Below, in pieces: positions 7,813-17,235 of a stretch of DNA of 40,650 nt. The notes beneath the pieces were generated by a model. That model saw nothing but the letters and a program-made list of their open reading frames with translations. It was not told the DNA's origin and did not search any database. The stretch is from NCBI GenBank assembly GCA_030691545.1, contig JAUYEE010000228.1:1-40650 (forward strand), written 5' to 3'. Made by a program: the position numbers and the translations under genes. Source of the stretch: a bacterium. GTDB lineage: Bacteria > Auribacterota > JABMQX01. Positions within the stretch are counted from its first letter, which is position 1; the number at the start of each line of letters is the position of its first letter.

Positions 7813-8229
7813 TCAGCAGTTCATTCGAATCCGTTCGCCGTCAATAGTGACGTCGTCATTCGCCTTGATGTCCACGTTTCCCAGGCGCGCGGTGATCTTG
7901 TGGGAACGGGCGTCGCTGTGAATATCGCCGGGGGTGTCAAGACTCACGTTTCCGTCAGAGCTCAACGACAAACTCTTTCGCCCGTGGATGGATACGTGTT
8001 CTGCATTGAGCGACAACTCCCCCTGCGCCTCGATCTGGATCGCAGAACTCTCCAGACGCACTGCGTGGCCGTGTTCCGTCACGTGGATGGCCAGAGAGAC
8101 TTTGCCGTCGCGGCCGATGATCCGAAGGAGACTGCTTTCGGCGTTGTTCTGGACGACAAGCCTTTGGTCCCCCACGAGTTCCAGGGTCTGGGTGAGTTTA
8201 TCTTCTGTCACCTCGCATAGCGCATTCAT
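7813..8229 (-). CDS. VgrG-tip-like beta-repeat protein (DUF3540-like)
   Basis: A 138-aa protein made of short alternating beta strands (IQIEAQGELSLNAEHVSIHG, SLSLSSDGNVSLDTPGDI, GNVDIKANDDVTIDGERI), the pattern of the gp5/VgrG C-terminal beta-helix and of DUF3540-type proteins found beside vgrG. ATG at 8229 is chosen over GTG at 8238 because GGTGGGAG precedes it at good spacing. It starts 16 bases after the vgrG stop and is surely co-transcribed. It may extend or cap the VgrG needle, or carry cargo. The family name is tentative; the beta-repeat nature is plain. Confidence 0.78.
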   Translation of the reverse strand: MNALCEVTEDKLTQTLELVGDQRLVVQNNAESSLLRIIGRDGKVSLAIHVTEHGHAVRLESSAIQIEAQGELSLNAEHVSIHGRKSLSLSSDGNVSLDTPGDIHSDARSHKITARLGNVDIKANDDVTIDGERIRMNC

Positions 8230-8245
8230 AGCTCCCACCTTTATC

Positions 8246-10312
8246 TTAAGTGTTGTGTTTGATCAAAGATGCCTGTTCAGTGATGATACCGCCCGTACTA
8301 ATAGTAACGCCGCCGGCGTCAATTTTGATGGTGCTGCCGCCAGCCGAGATGGTGACCGACGCTCCGCCAGTTATGTTGATGGACGCTCCCGCGCTGATAT
8401 CCGTGTTGGCGCCACTCACCAGGGATGTATTGGCCCCCGCCGAAGCACTTAGGTCCGCACCCACAGTAATCGTCTTACCGCCTCCTACGGTCACCGAGCG
8501 ATCTCCGCTGATAGTGATGCTTTCTGACCCGCTCACGGTCAACGTTCGACTTCCGCTGATGGTGGTGGTCTCGGACCCGCCGACCGTCAAGGACCGGTTG
8601 GCGCCGATCGTCACATCCTGATTCGATCCCACCGACAAAGTCTGATTTGCGCCCACGGTGATCGTCTGATCCGCGCCCACCGTCACCTTCTGGTTGCTGC
8701 CGATAGTCTCTGTATCGTCAACATCCACGGTTGTTGTGCGGTTGTTGTGGACCGTGTCGGTCTGATCGTGCTCGATCGTGGTGTTCATGTCGTACTGCCC
8801 GTGGACCGTGATTTTCTCCGTGCCTTTCGTGTCGTCCATCGAAATCTCATTGTAGCCGCCGCCCCCCGGGGTGCTGTTGGACTTCATGCCGCTGACCACT
8901 TTCTTTCCCGGCAGTCCGTACGGCGGCATACACTGGGCGTTGTAAACTCGCCCTGTTATGATGGGCTGGTCGGGATCACCTTCAAGAAACTCAACGATGA
9001 CCTCCTGCCCAATGCGGGGAATCGCCATACCGCCCCAGCCCTTACCCGCCCAGAGCTGCGCGACTCGAATCCAGCAGGAGCTGTTTTCGTCCGACTTGCC
9101 GTATCGGTCCCAGTGGAACTGGACTTTGACCCGGGCGTATTCGTCCGGCCAAATCTCCTGCCCTTTTGGCCCGGTCACAATTGCCGTCTGGGGACCAGTG
9201 ATAGACGGCTTGGGGGTCGTTCGCGGATGGCGGTAGGGTTGCGTGGCGTCAATAGCCGCAAACGAGCAACTGAAGTCCTCCTCTCCAGTTTCGCCAGAGT
9301 AGAAGGGCGAACCCGTGGCTGAAAGAGATACCCTCGTAACCAGATAATTTCGCTGCTGCTCCTGCGAGGGATGATTCGTTAGCTTGAATGTGAACCCGGC
9401 GGAAATGCCTCGTGCCGTGGTTTCACCGCGCAAGGTCTCGTATTCTCTCTGGATTTCCTCGATCCGGGTCCGAGCGTATGCGCCTCCTTCATCAGCGTTC
9501 GTATATTCACCGGGGTAGTCGAATATCTCAAGCTCCGGACTCACGTGCGGCGGCTTCCACTTCCGCGATGCCTTGAGGTCGGTTCGAGGGGTCTTAAAGT
9601 TGAAGTCGGTGTGGGTGTAAACCCGCGGTCGGACCTCCTGCTCGACATCCCACTGAAAAACATGTTCCTCCTCGCGCAGTTCCTGGGTGGGTGGATAGTA
9701 GGGGATTGACTCATAGTCAGGATAGGGCTCATGGACGGAGGGATCGTCCGCTAAGACCATCGTATGTCCGCCGTTTTCGTGCTTCCAGTAGTAATAGATG
9801 CCCTCCTGTTCCATCAATCGGCTGACAAAGTTGAAATCGGTTTCTCGATACTGCACGCAGTATTCCCACTCACGATAGTCCTTCCTGGTGAGGCCCTTTT
9901 TGTCAACGTCAACGATCCCCTCGTATTCTGTGTCGGCGAAGACCTCCTCGATAATCTGCGGGACAGTCTTGTTCTGGAAGATGCGACAGTCGGAGGTCTG
10001 GGTCAGAAACCACAGCCACGGAACGACCGTCGCATTGTACCGGGCAAAGCCCTCTTCGTGACCGACGCAGGAGAAGCGACTGACGTAGCCATTGAAATAC
10101 CGCGCCTTATCTTTGCCTATTCTGACGCGGACCGTGACATTCTGGCCGATGATGTCCGAGAATTTCACGTCGGCCTTTTCACGGACAAGGTCCAACTCCA
10201 TCACGAATAGGGAACTCAAAGACTCGGAGTAAGAGAAATTGCGTAACAGCAAAACGTCTTCGCCCAAAGGCGTACCTACAGCGATGAACCTGTGTTGTTG
10301 TGTTATAGCCAT
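8246..10312 (-). CDS. vgrG: VgrG spike protein (TssI)
   Basis: A 688-aa T6SS spike. Residues 1 to about 380 form the gp27-like base (FSYSESLSSLFVMELDLV, YRETDFNFVSRLMEQEGIYYYW). The gp5-like OB fold follows with WPDEYARVKVQFHWDR, SCWIRVAQLWAGKGWG, PRIGQEVIVEFLEGDPDQP and ITGRVYN, all classic VgrG motifs. From about residue 520 the chain is a long array of 6-8-residue units (TVGADQTITVGANQTLSVGS and so on) expected to form the triple-stranded beta-helix needle. There is no extra effector domain after the helix, so cargo must be carried through adaptors, in line with the downstream DUF2169 genes. Confidence 0.96.
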   Translation of the reverse strand: MAITQQHRFIAVGTPLGEDVLLLRNFSYSESLSSLFVMELDLVREKADVKFSDIIGQNVTVRVRIGKDKARYFNGYVSRFSCVGHEEGFARYNATVVPWLWFLTQTSDCRIFQNKTVPQIIEEVFADTEYEGIVDVDKKGLTRKDYREWEYCVQYRETDFNFVSRLMEQEGIYYYWKHENGGHTMVLADDPSVHEPYPDYESIPYYPPTQELREEEHVFQWDVEQEVRPRVYTHTDFNFKTPRTDLKASRKWKPPHVSPELEIFDYPGEYTNADEGGAYARTRIEEIQREYETLRGETTARGISAGFTFKLTNHPSQEQQRNYLVTRVSLSATGSPFYSGETGEEDFSCSFAAIDATQPYRHPRTTPKPSITGPQTAIVTGPKGQEIWPDEYARVKVQFHWDRYGKSDENSSCWIRVAQLWAGKGWGGMAIPRIGQEVIVEFLEGDPDQPIITGRVYNAQCMPPYGLPGKKVVSGMKSNSTPGGGGYNEISMDDTKGTEKITVHGQYDMNTTIEHDQTDTVHNNRTTTVDVDDTETIGSNQKVTVGADQTITVGANQTLSVGSNQDVTIGANRSLTVGGSETTTISGSRTLTVSGSESITISGDRSVTVGGGKTITVGADLSASAGANTSLVSGANTDISAGASINITGGASVTISAGGSTIKIDAGGVTISTGGIITEQASLIKHNT

Positions 10313-10442
10313 GATTTCACCATGAAGAAGTTAACCTGGTTTGTGCGACACCTCGTGGAATATCTTCTGCGTTGTCAGAATGTGCCCTTGAGGGCTTTGA
10401 CCACTATTGTCTGAGGTGGAACTCACCCCACGCGGCTCTCCG

Positions 10443-11423
10443 CTACGCAAAACCCAATGGCCCACGATTCGAGGGCGTCAGAGTGGGAATCTTGTCTCCT
10501 GTTCCCAGTGAGCCTGGATATCGCCGCCCGGCTCGAGAGCATATCCCCTTTTCTATCCCGCCTTTCTGGTCTTGAAGTGCACCCATTTTGTCCAGAAAAT
10601 CCAGTTGAAGCAGAGGGTTCCCTTTCGAGTAATGCTTGATGTGGGATACAAAGGAGCTTTCATTGGGGAAAATGAACTGGCTGTTCACAAGTGCGTGGAC
10701 GGGAAATTCCTGTATGCTGACTTGGCCGGTCGTTGCTGGCAAGTAGGCCTTTATCCACTCCTTCATTGCGTTTTCCGATTCAATGAGGTAACTTCCTCGC
10801 AAGAGGCGGTACAGCGCGACCCTGCCGCTTTGCATTTTGTAGATGCGAGCCCCTTGATGTGTCTTGAGCCAGTTTTCCCAGAATTTGGAATCATTATTCG
10901 GCTTGCCTGGGACGATGGAACCGAAAAAGTCGAGCATGTCGGGGGCGCCGACGGTGCCGGCGCCCAAGAAGTCCTTATACGCGGCCAGTGTCACCGCCGA
11001 GTCGCCCATGTTGCAGGCGCGAAATTCAATCCGCCCCAACTTGAGTTTCATGACATTCACTCTGAGCGCCAGTATCTGTTTGACTTCTGGCTCCGTGATT
11101 TTGCAGATCTTGGCCTTGTTCTCGGTCGTATCCTTGCCTGCCAACACCGTGAGTTGCTGAAACTGAGCGGCTGTCTTTTTCTTGCCGGGGACGAGTGGGA
11201 TGCTGAGACCCTGACTGGTTCCGTGTCCCGCAATCAACAAGTCCTTGTCTTCAGTGCAGTTCTTTTGGATTGCAGACAGCAAGGCAGGGAAGTGCCACGC
11301 GTCCATCGGGACAATTTTGCCGATTGTGATGGACACTCCGGCAGAAACCGGTTCCGTTTTGAACACTTCGTAGTACGGTTTGGCGTACGGTTGACCTTTG
11401 TTATCGCATATCAATATGGCCAT
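10443..11423 (-). CDS. Candidate T6SS effector with a His/Cys (clan CD-like) signature
   Basis: A 326-aa protein between clpV and vgrG. It has no signal peptide. DLLIAGHGTSQGLSIPL (H67-G68) and GRIEFRACNMGDS (C137-N138) are spaced as in clan CD peptidase-like folds (caspase, CHAT, DUF4347), where a His-Gly and a Cys end successive beta strands. It then continues LAAYKDFLGAGTVGAPDMLDFFG. The C-terminal 130 residues show no motif I know. Neighbouring VgrG suggests it is cargo; no obvious immunity gene is adjacent, so it could instead act in eukaryotic targets or in assembly. The catalytic pair is a reading of motifs, not proof of activity. Confidence 0.8.
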   Translation of the reverse strand: MAILICDNKGQPYAKPYYEVFKTEPVSAGVSITIGKIVPMDAWHFPALLSAIQKNCTEDKDLLIAGHGTSQGLSIPLVPGKKKTAAQFQQLTVLAGKDTTENKAKICKITEPEVKQILALRVNVMKLKLGRIEFRACNMGDSAVTLAAYKDFLGAGTVGAPDMLDFFGSIVPGKPNNDSKFWENWLKTHQGARIYKMQSGRVALYRLLRGSYLIESENAMKEWIKAYLPATTGQVSIQEFPVHALVNSQFIFPNESSFVSHIKHYSKGNPLLQLDFLDKMGALQDQKGGIEKGICSRAGRRYPGSLGTGDKIPTLTPSNRGPLGFA

Positions 11424-11453
11424 TGTTGCATCGCCTCTTCAAGGCTTTCTCAA

Positions 11454-11518
11454 TCTTTGCGGCTTTGCGCCTCTGCGTTTTCATTCCTGGTCGGACGCAG
11501 GCGAGACGCCTGCGCTAC
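11454..11518. repeat. TTTGCG-heptad arm followed by an R-family palindrome
   Basis: Bases 11454-11481 repeat units like CTTTGCGG, CTTTGCGCC and CTCTGCG. At 11497-11518 lies a palindrome identical to the one at 7787-7808. Together they fill most of the 138-base gap between clpV and the candidate effector gene. Confidence 0.75.
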
Positions 11519-11561
11519 GCCTCACGCAACGGCGAGCTTCGGCGTTTGGAGCTCCTGACTG

Positions 11562-14348
11562 TTAGTCGAACGAGTACGCAAACTCCCTGTCGCTGACGCC
11601 AACATGCACTTTGTCCACGGTTTTCCCCTCCATCAACCGGGTAAGAATCTCCCTGCTGATTTCCGGGAGCAGGCTGTGAGTAAGAATCGCGTCAACCATC
11701 CGTGCGCCGGTTTCCGCGGCGGTGCACCGACTGCGGACGAGTTCAACGACCGACTCATCGTAGCTCAACGAGACCTGGTGGCGCTCGGCCATTCTCCGCT
11801 CAATTCTGCTCAACTGGAGGCGGATGATTTTCTGTAGCACCTCGTTGCTAATTGGATAGAAGGGCACCACAACGAGCCGGCCAAGGAGCGCGGCGGGAAA
11901 GACCTTACGCAACGGTTCGCGCAGCGCCTCCGTCAAACCTTCTGGATTCGGCAGCAGCTCTGGCTCCTTGCACATGTTCATGATGAGGTCGCTGCCGACG
12001 TTGCTGGTGAGCATGATGATGGTGTTCTTGAAGTCAATGACCCTTCCTTCCCCGTCTTCCATCCGGCCTTTGTCGAAAACCTGCAAGAAGATTTCGTGGA
12101 CGTCCGAGTGCGCTTTTTCGACCTCATCCAGAAGAACAATGCTATACGGGCGCCGCCGGACCGCCTCGGTAAGCACACCCCCCTCGCCGTATCCGACATA
12201 TCCCGGAGGCGCGCCCTTGAGCGTGGAGACGGTGTGAGCTTCCTGGAATTCGCTCATGTTGATGGTGATGACGTTGTCCTCGCCGCCGTATAGAGCCTCG
12301 GCCAGGGCGAGGGCACTCTCGGTCTTTCCCACACCGCTGGGCCCGACAAACAGGAATACGCCAATCGGCCGATTGGGATTCTCCAGGCCGGCACGTGAGG
12401 TCTGAATTCGCTTGGCGAGCGCCTCCAGAGCAGGGCGCTGACCAATGATCCTTTTTTCGAGGATGTCCGCCAGCTTCAACAGCGCTTCGATCTCGTTTTT
12501 CACCATCCGGCCGACAGGGATACCTGTCCAGCCCGCGACAACTGAAGCGACGGTTTGCGCCTCCACGGAAGGAAATATCAGAGCACGCTCACCTTGAAGC
12601 TCCGAGAGCTTTCGTTGAAGGGACTTCAGTTCCTCAAGCAGAGCAGCCCTTTCCTTCTGCAACTGGTCATTTGGCTGCTCAGGGGTAGCCGCGGCTTCGA
12701 CCGCCTCTTTTGGTGCGAGCTGCGTCTCCGTGGCAGCCGCGCCGGCCTCAACCGGTTCCTCGGAACCTTTATCCGTGTCCTCGATGGCAGCCCCCAACTC
12801 GCGGCGCAGCTTTGCACGGATATTTAGGATGCTATTGACCAGTTCCTGCTCTTGCGACCAACGGGCTTCCAGTTGGGATAAATGTTCCCGCTCCGCAACG
12901 ATCTTCTCAGTGACCCCTGTCCGACGCTCCTCGTGCTCCATACCCACGGCGGATTCGCGGTCGAGTATTTGCAGCTCGGTCTCCATCGCCTCGAGCCGGC
13001 GACGGGAATCCTCTACCTCCGGAGGCACCCCATGCTGACTGATGGCAACTCTCGCGCAGGCCGTGTCGAGGAGACTGACCGCCTTGTCGGGCAACTGCCG
13101 GGCCGGGATGTACCGATGCGAGAGCCGAACCGCTGCCTCCAGAGCCTCGTCGAGAATCTGCACGCGGTGATGATTTTCCAGTGTGGATGCCAAGCCCCGG
13201 ATCATCAGTATCGCCTTGTCCTCCGTTGGCTCCTCGACCTTGATGACTTGAAAGCGCCGACTGAGAGCTGCATCCTTCTCAAAGTATTTCTTGTACTCCG
13301 CCCACGTCGTCGCTGCAATTGTTCTCAAGGTCCCTCGGGCAAGTGCGGGCTTGAGGAGATTCGCTGCGTCTCCTTGGCCGGGGGCCCCTCCCGCCCCGAC
13401 AAGGGTATGGGCCTCGTCTATGAAGAGTATGATGGGCTTGGGAGAAGCCTGCACCTCCTCAATGACCTGGCGGAGGCGGTTCTCAAATTCTCCCTTCATG
13501 CTTGCACCAGCCTGAAGCAGACCTAAGTCGAGCGTCCGCAACGTGACCTCTTTCAAGGGAGGGGGTACGTCGCCGGTGGCAATCCGCCGGGCGAACCCCT
13601 CGACCACGGCAGTCTTTCCCACTCCAGCTTCGCCTGTTAGGATAGGGTTGTTCTGGCGCCGGCGCATCAGAACATCAATGATCTGTCGAATCTCTTCATC
13701 GCGTGCAACAATGGGGTCAATTTCCCCTTTGCGGGCCCTCTCCGTGAGGTCTATCGAGAACCTCGCCAAAGCTTGCTGTTTGCCCATCGCGGCGGGGGTA
13801 AATGGTCCCCCTGTCTCGGCTGTTTCCGGCCGGCCCGCGAAGGCAGACCCGTCGGTTGCGGACAGAGTCTCTTCCACGGAGTTACCTACGATCTTGGAGA
13901 ACTCGTCCGTGAGCTGCTCGGCCTTGATTTTGCTGAACTCTCTCGAGATTCCTAAGAGCACGTTCCTGAGAGACGGCGTCTTGAGGATACCGACCACGAT
14001 GTGGCCCGTGCGAATCTGTGATTCCCCGAACATCAGCGTGCCGTACACCCAGCCTCGCTCGATGGATTCTTCGAGGTGAGATGAAAAGTCCGACACCGAT
14101 GTCGAACCGCTTGGCAGCCGATCCAGCGAAGCTGTCATATCCGCGGCGAGCCTTGATAGGTCGAGTCCGAAATGGCGGAGGACCCGATGTAGGTCAGAAT
14201 CCTGCAGTTGCAGTACCTGATTCAGAAAGTGAACAAGCTCCACATATGCGTTGCCCCGCATCTTGCAGAAATAGTGCGCGCTCTCCACAGACTTGAAGCC
14301 CACGCTATTCAACTTCTTGAAAAGAGATGCTCGACTAATTTCAGCCAT
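11562..14348 (-). CDS. clpV: T6SS AAA+ ATPase ClpV (TssH)
   Basis: A 928-aa Clp/Hsp100 ATPase that disassembles the contracted TssB/C sheath. An N-terminal Clp_N-like domain (about 1-160) precedes the first AAA+ module with Walker A GEAGVGKT (about 240) and Walker B ILFIDEAH (about 308). A coiled middle domain (about 445-590) follows, then the second module with Walker A GPSGVGKT (about 670) and Walker B IVLLDEVEKAH. The middle domain holds an unusual Ala/Glu-rich, low-complexity stretch at about 525-565. ATG at 14348 sits seven bases after AGGAG; an ATG just before it (14351) is equally possible. Confidence 0.95.
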   Translation of the reverse strand: MAEISRASLFKKLNSVGFKSVESAHYFCKMRGNAYVELVHFLNQVLQLQDSDLHRVLRHFGLDLSRLAADMTASLDRLPSGSTSVSDFSSHLEESIERGWVYGTLMFGESQIRTGHIVVGILKTPSLRNVLLGISREFSKIKAEQLTDEFSKIVGNSVEETLSATDGSAFAGRPETAETGGPFTPAAMGKQQALARFSIDLTERARKGEIDPIVARDEEIRQIIDVLMRRRQNNPILTGEAGVGKTAVVEGFARRIATGDVPPPLKEVTLRTLDLGLLQAGASMKGEFENRLRQVIEEVQASPKPIILFIDEAHTLVGAGGAPGQGDAANLLKPALARGTLRTIAATTWAEYKKYFEKDAALSRRFQVIKVEEPTEDKAILMIRGLASTLENHHRVQILDEALEAAVRLSHRYIPARQLPDKAVSLLDTACARVAISQHGVPPEVEDSRRRLEAMETELQILDRESAVGMEHEERRTGVTEKIVAEREHLSQLEARWSQEQELVNSILNIRAKLRRELGAAIEDTDKGSEEPVEAGAAATETQLAPKEAVEAAATPEQPNDQLQKERAALLEELKSLQRKLSELQGERALIFPSVEAQTVASVVAGWTGIPVGRMVKNEIEALLKLADILEKRIIGQRPALEALAKRIQTSRAGLENPNRPIGVFLFVGPSGVGKTESALALAEALYGGEDNVITINMSEFQEAHTVSTLKGAPPGYVGYGEGGVLTEAVRRRPYSIVLLDEVEKAHSDVHEIFLQVFDKGRMEDGEGRVIDFKNTIIMLTSNVGSDLIMNMCKEPELLPNPEGLTEALREPLRKVFPAALLGRLVVVPFYPISNEVLQKIIRLQLSRIERRMAERHQVSLSYDESVVELVRSRCTAAETGARMVDAILTHSLLPEISREILTRLMEGKTVDKVHVGVSDREFAYSFD

Positions 14349-14377
14349 CATTAAACTCCTGCCGCCTCCGCCGCCTG

Positions 14378-15397
14378 CTAAGCGGCGAAGGGTCTAAGCA
14401 CCAGATCATCCACATCTTGTTCGAAAGGCTGGCTACTCAGCCACGTGGTCCAACCAAGCCGAGCAGTCCGGCCCAACTGTAATTGAGGAACCTCTTCGGC
14501 CTTCAGAATGAGCTGGACATCCCAGGAAAACTCATCTCCGACATAATTCCGCACCCAGGCGATGAGCCGGCGCAAGCTATCCCCTCCAGGGAGCATGCGC
14601 ACGTAGTCGCACAGACTCATTGGCCCAAACTTGAGTCGGAACTTGTGTTGACATTGCCAAACGCGAGACCCGACGATGACTGTAGAGCCGACCACCCCGC
14701 TTTCGGGCGAATGGCCCAGACAACAGCAGTACTCCTGGGGCAGCTCTATCCATTCGCCGACAAACTCGACGATTTCCGCAGGGAAACCAAAGTAATCGCT
14801 CAAGACGGCGCGCAGCCCCTCGGGATGGCGGGCCGCGCACGCCAATCGCCCTGAATAATGCAGCTTGGCAATGTCCGGCACTGCATCGCGGTTGCGACAA
14901 GAGCTCATCCCGATTCCGAACAGACTGCCGATATAGACGGCGAAGCGGTCATCCCTCTCTCGGTCAAAGCTGACCGCTCTCTGATTGCAGGCCCACGCCC
15001 GGTAGAACATCGAGATCAGTCGGTGGTGGAAAATGTCGAAAAATCGTGCCAGCGTTTGGTCCTGGTGATGCCTTATTCGCTCGCGGACAAACTCGGTGAT
15101 GTGCAATGGCATTGGCCCATTCGGACCCAGCAGTCCAAAGAAGTGAACAAAAAGGCGCGGAGGCCGCCCTCCGGAAGACAAACCGTAACGGGCAATTGTC
15201 GAAGGAGCGAAAGCAAGGGATACCTCCTCACAGAATCGAACCGGGTCCTCTTTGGGACGCTGCGACTGCCCAATCCGTGGAAGGTCAGGGCGAGTGCACT
15301 CAATCCGCCGGACTGCCTGAAAAAAGTCGAAGCTATATGGCGCATCTGCCAGGCGGTCTGTCAGAGAGTCTGTCTTTGACCGGTCCTCGCTGGCCAT
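14378..15397 (-). CDS. tssG: T6SS baseplate protein TssG
   Basis: A 339-aa protein of the ImpH/VasB family. Family marks are the start region YSFDFFQAVRRIE, FLFAPSTIA-like FAPSTIARYG, VHFFGLLGPNGPMPLHITEFVRER, FFDIFHHRLISMFYRAW, and the late GDSLRRLIAWVRNYVGDEFSWDVQLILK. TssG forms the baseplate wedge with TssF, TssE and TssK. Its first codons overlap the end of tssF by 37 bases, so the two are translationally coupled. Confidence 0.95.
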   Translation of the reverse strand: MASEDRSKTDSLTDRLADAPYSFDFFQAVRRIECTRPDLPRIGQSQRPKEDPVRFCEEVSLAFAPSTIARYGLSSGGRPPRLFVHFFGLLGPNGPMPLHITEFVRERIRHHQDQTLARFFDIFHHRLISMFYRAWACNQRAVSFDRERDDRFAVYIGSLFGIGMSSCRNRDAVPDIAKLHYSGRLACAARHPEGLRAVLSDYFGFPAEIVEFVGEWIELPQEYCCCLGHSPESGVVGSTVIVGSRVWQCQHKFRLKFGPMSLCDYVRMLPGGDSLRRLIAWVRNYVGDEFSWDVQLILKAEEVPQLQLGRTARLGWTTWLSSQPFEQDVDDLVLRPFAA

Positions 15398-17235
15398 CGG
15401 ATGACCTCCCCACGCTGCAACGTCTTGACGACTGTTTCGGTGAAGGAATTGATGGAGACATAGTTTGCAAAAAAACGGTCGAGAACAGCCCCGAGTAAGA
15501 ACACTCCTGTTCCTTCGAAGGCAGCCTCATCGAGGGTCAGGGTAACTTCCAACCCGCGCGCGAACGCAATTGGCCCCGGCCTGCCAATTCGACGGATGAT
15601 CGGTCGGGTCGTGATCCGCCTGACGCCATCTATCTGCTTGCGTATCTGAGGATCGCTGTTGTCGCCGTACAGCTTCAGGATGTCTCGAAGCGCTGAGGCG
15701 CCCTCTTCTTCATCCGCATCTGCAAGCGAGAAATAATTCAGCGACAGGTGGCTAATCGCTCGCCACGCGACCTCGCCCTCCGCGGGCGAAGGTCTTGGGG
15801 ACGTTGGGCCGCTCAGGCAACGGACGGACTCGACCGGAGCATCAACGTCCATTGTGAAGTCAGCCGCGGCAACACCCACCGGCATTTGAAGCGGCAGGTC
15901 GCGGTTTGTGCATTTCGTGACTACCTCGAGCTGGCGCAGGTCAGCGCGATAAGGCGATTCCTTTGAATCAACAAGCGAGAGATATATCTCGCTGCCCGCG
16001 TAGGTTGCCCGGCGACCAAACTGCTTCTCCCGAGCGGAAGCAGCCCGAGGAACTCTGCCGACGGCATAATATGCGCCCGCGCCGCCGCCTTGAGCATCAA
16101 GGTCGCTGGCGGAATAGAAAGGAAGAAACTCCTGCTCCTCATCTGCTGTCGCCCCGTGACCAATCACGCGGAGGACCTCGTAAACCTCAAAATCGAGGGG
16201 ACGTGTCCGGTCGGGCACAACATGAAATTCGCTGAAACGGTCCGAAAGGTGGATGCGATCGGCTCGTTTGGGAAACAGGTTAGCCGCTGGCGAGCAGAAC
16301 AACGCAAAAGTCGTCGCGTCCACCCTACCTTCGAGTTCGGGAATCGAATCCTTCAGTAGGATGACAATGTCCAATTCACTTTCTTGGCAGTGCTGCACGG
16401 CGCCTGTTAGACCCGCCAATTCAACAAACATGTAGCGCTGTGGAAAGGCAAAGTACTCCTTGAGCAACCGGTATCCTTGAAAGGACCTCGGGCCGTAGGG
16501 AAGCATGGCTTCTCTGTCGTCAAAACCCACAGGGCGGATGCTGGACTTGCTGAGAACCTCTCTCCACTTGACGGGCCTCTTTGACGATTGAATCACAACG
16601 CCGACTGTATTGGCGAACAACTGCTCGTAGATACGCATCGGGGTCTCATCCAACCCGCGCAGGTAAAAGGTCAAGCTATCGAGCTTCAGCTCGCTGAAGA
16701 CGAGACCCGCCGTACACTGGATTCGTATTCGTATCCCTCCTTTTGCCCCGAACTGCTGCGGAACCTCCAATGTGGCCAAGTCCTGGGTATGGAATTGCGC
16801 CTCTGCCACTCGAATTGGCCAGAGGGTCACGTCATGCCCAGTCCGATATTCACACGCCGTCTGCTCACCTTTGCCAATAATGCTGCGAAGGACTGTATCG
16901 CGCGGAAGAAGAAAACCGTCCGCCAGAGCACTGTTGGTCAGGTCCGGCTCGAATCGGGCGACCAGCATTGACGGAGTCGGGGCCAGGTAATGGGGATAAA
17001 CTGTCTCGAGCAGGGACTGCGTGAACCGAGGGAATTCTGCATCGAGTTTGAGGCGCACGCGTGCCGCAAGGAAGGCGAATCCTTCTAACAGTCGCTCGAC
17101 ATAGGGGTCCACGCACGCGAATTCGTCCAATCCCAGGCGTCCGGCGATCTTGGGAAACTCCTTCGCGAACTCACCCCCCACCTCCCGAAGGTGCTGGAGT
17201 TCACGGTTGAAATAGTAAAGGAGCCGGCTATCCAC
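15361..17235 (-). CDS. tssF: T6SS baseplate protein TssF
   Basis: A 624-aa protein of the ImpG/VasA family. The start MDSRLLYYFNRELQHLREVGGEFAK, with a GTG codon, is the canonical opening. RRLLEGFAFLAARVRLKLD-type sequence near residue 55, LLETVYPHYLAPTPSM near 90, and the late CLSGPTSPRP plus ISHLSLNYFSLAD segments are conserved in the family. The GTG overlaps the tssE stop by eight bases. Its C-terminal region reads TTRPIIRRIGRPGPIAFARG before the conserved end. Confidence 0.95.
   Translation of the reverse strand: MDSRLLYYFNRELQHLREVGGEFAKEFPKIAGRLGLDEFACVDPYVERLLEGFAFLAARVRLKLDAEFPRFTQSLLETVYPHYLAPTPSMLVARFEPDLTNSALADGFLLPRDTVLRSIIGKGEQTACEYRTGHDVTLWPIRVAEAQFHTQDLATLEVPQQFGAKGGIRIRIQCTAGLVFSELKLDSLTFYLRGLDETPMRIYEQLFANTVGVVIQSSKRPVKWREVLSKSSIRPVGFDDREAMLPYGPRSFQGYRLLKEYFAFPQRYMFVELAGLTGAVQHCQESELDIVILLKDSIPELEGRVDATTFALFCSPAANLFPKRADRIHLSDRFSEFHVVPDRTRPLDFEVYEVLRVIGHGATADEEQEFLPFYSASDLDAQGGGAGAYYAVGRVPRAASAREKQFGRRATYAGSEIYLSLVDSKESPYRADLRQLEVVTKCTNRDLPLQMPVGVAAADFTMDVDAPVESVRCLSGPTSPRPSPAEGEVAWRAISHLSLNYFSLADADEEEGASALRDILKLYGDNSDPQIRKQIDGVRRITTRPIIRRIGRPGPIAFARGLEVTLTLDEAAFEGTGVFLLGAVLDRFFANYVSINSFTETVVKTLQRGEVIRWPARTGQRQTL

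Noticed and set aside
15765..15795. CCTCGCCC/GGGCGAAGG palindrome in tssF, translated as SPRPSPAEGE, looked like another in-frame repeat insertion.
   Set aside because: A GPT-rich PRP...GE segment before the ISHLSLNY block is a conserved part of TssF as I know the family, so the palindrome is most simply native coding sequence.
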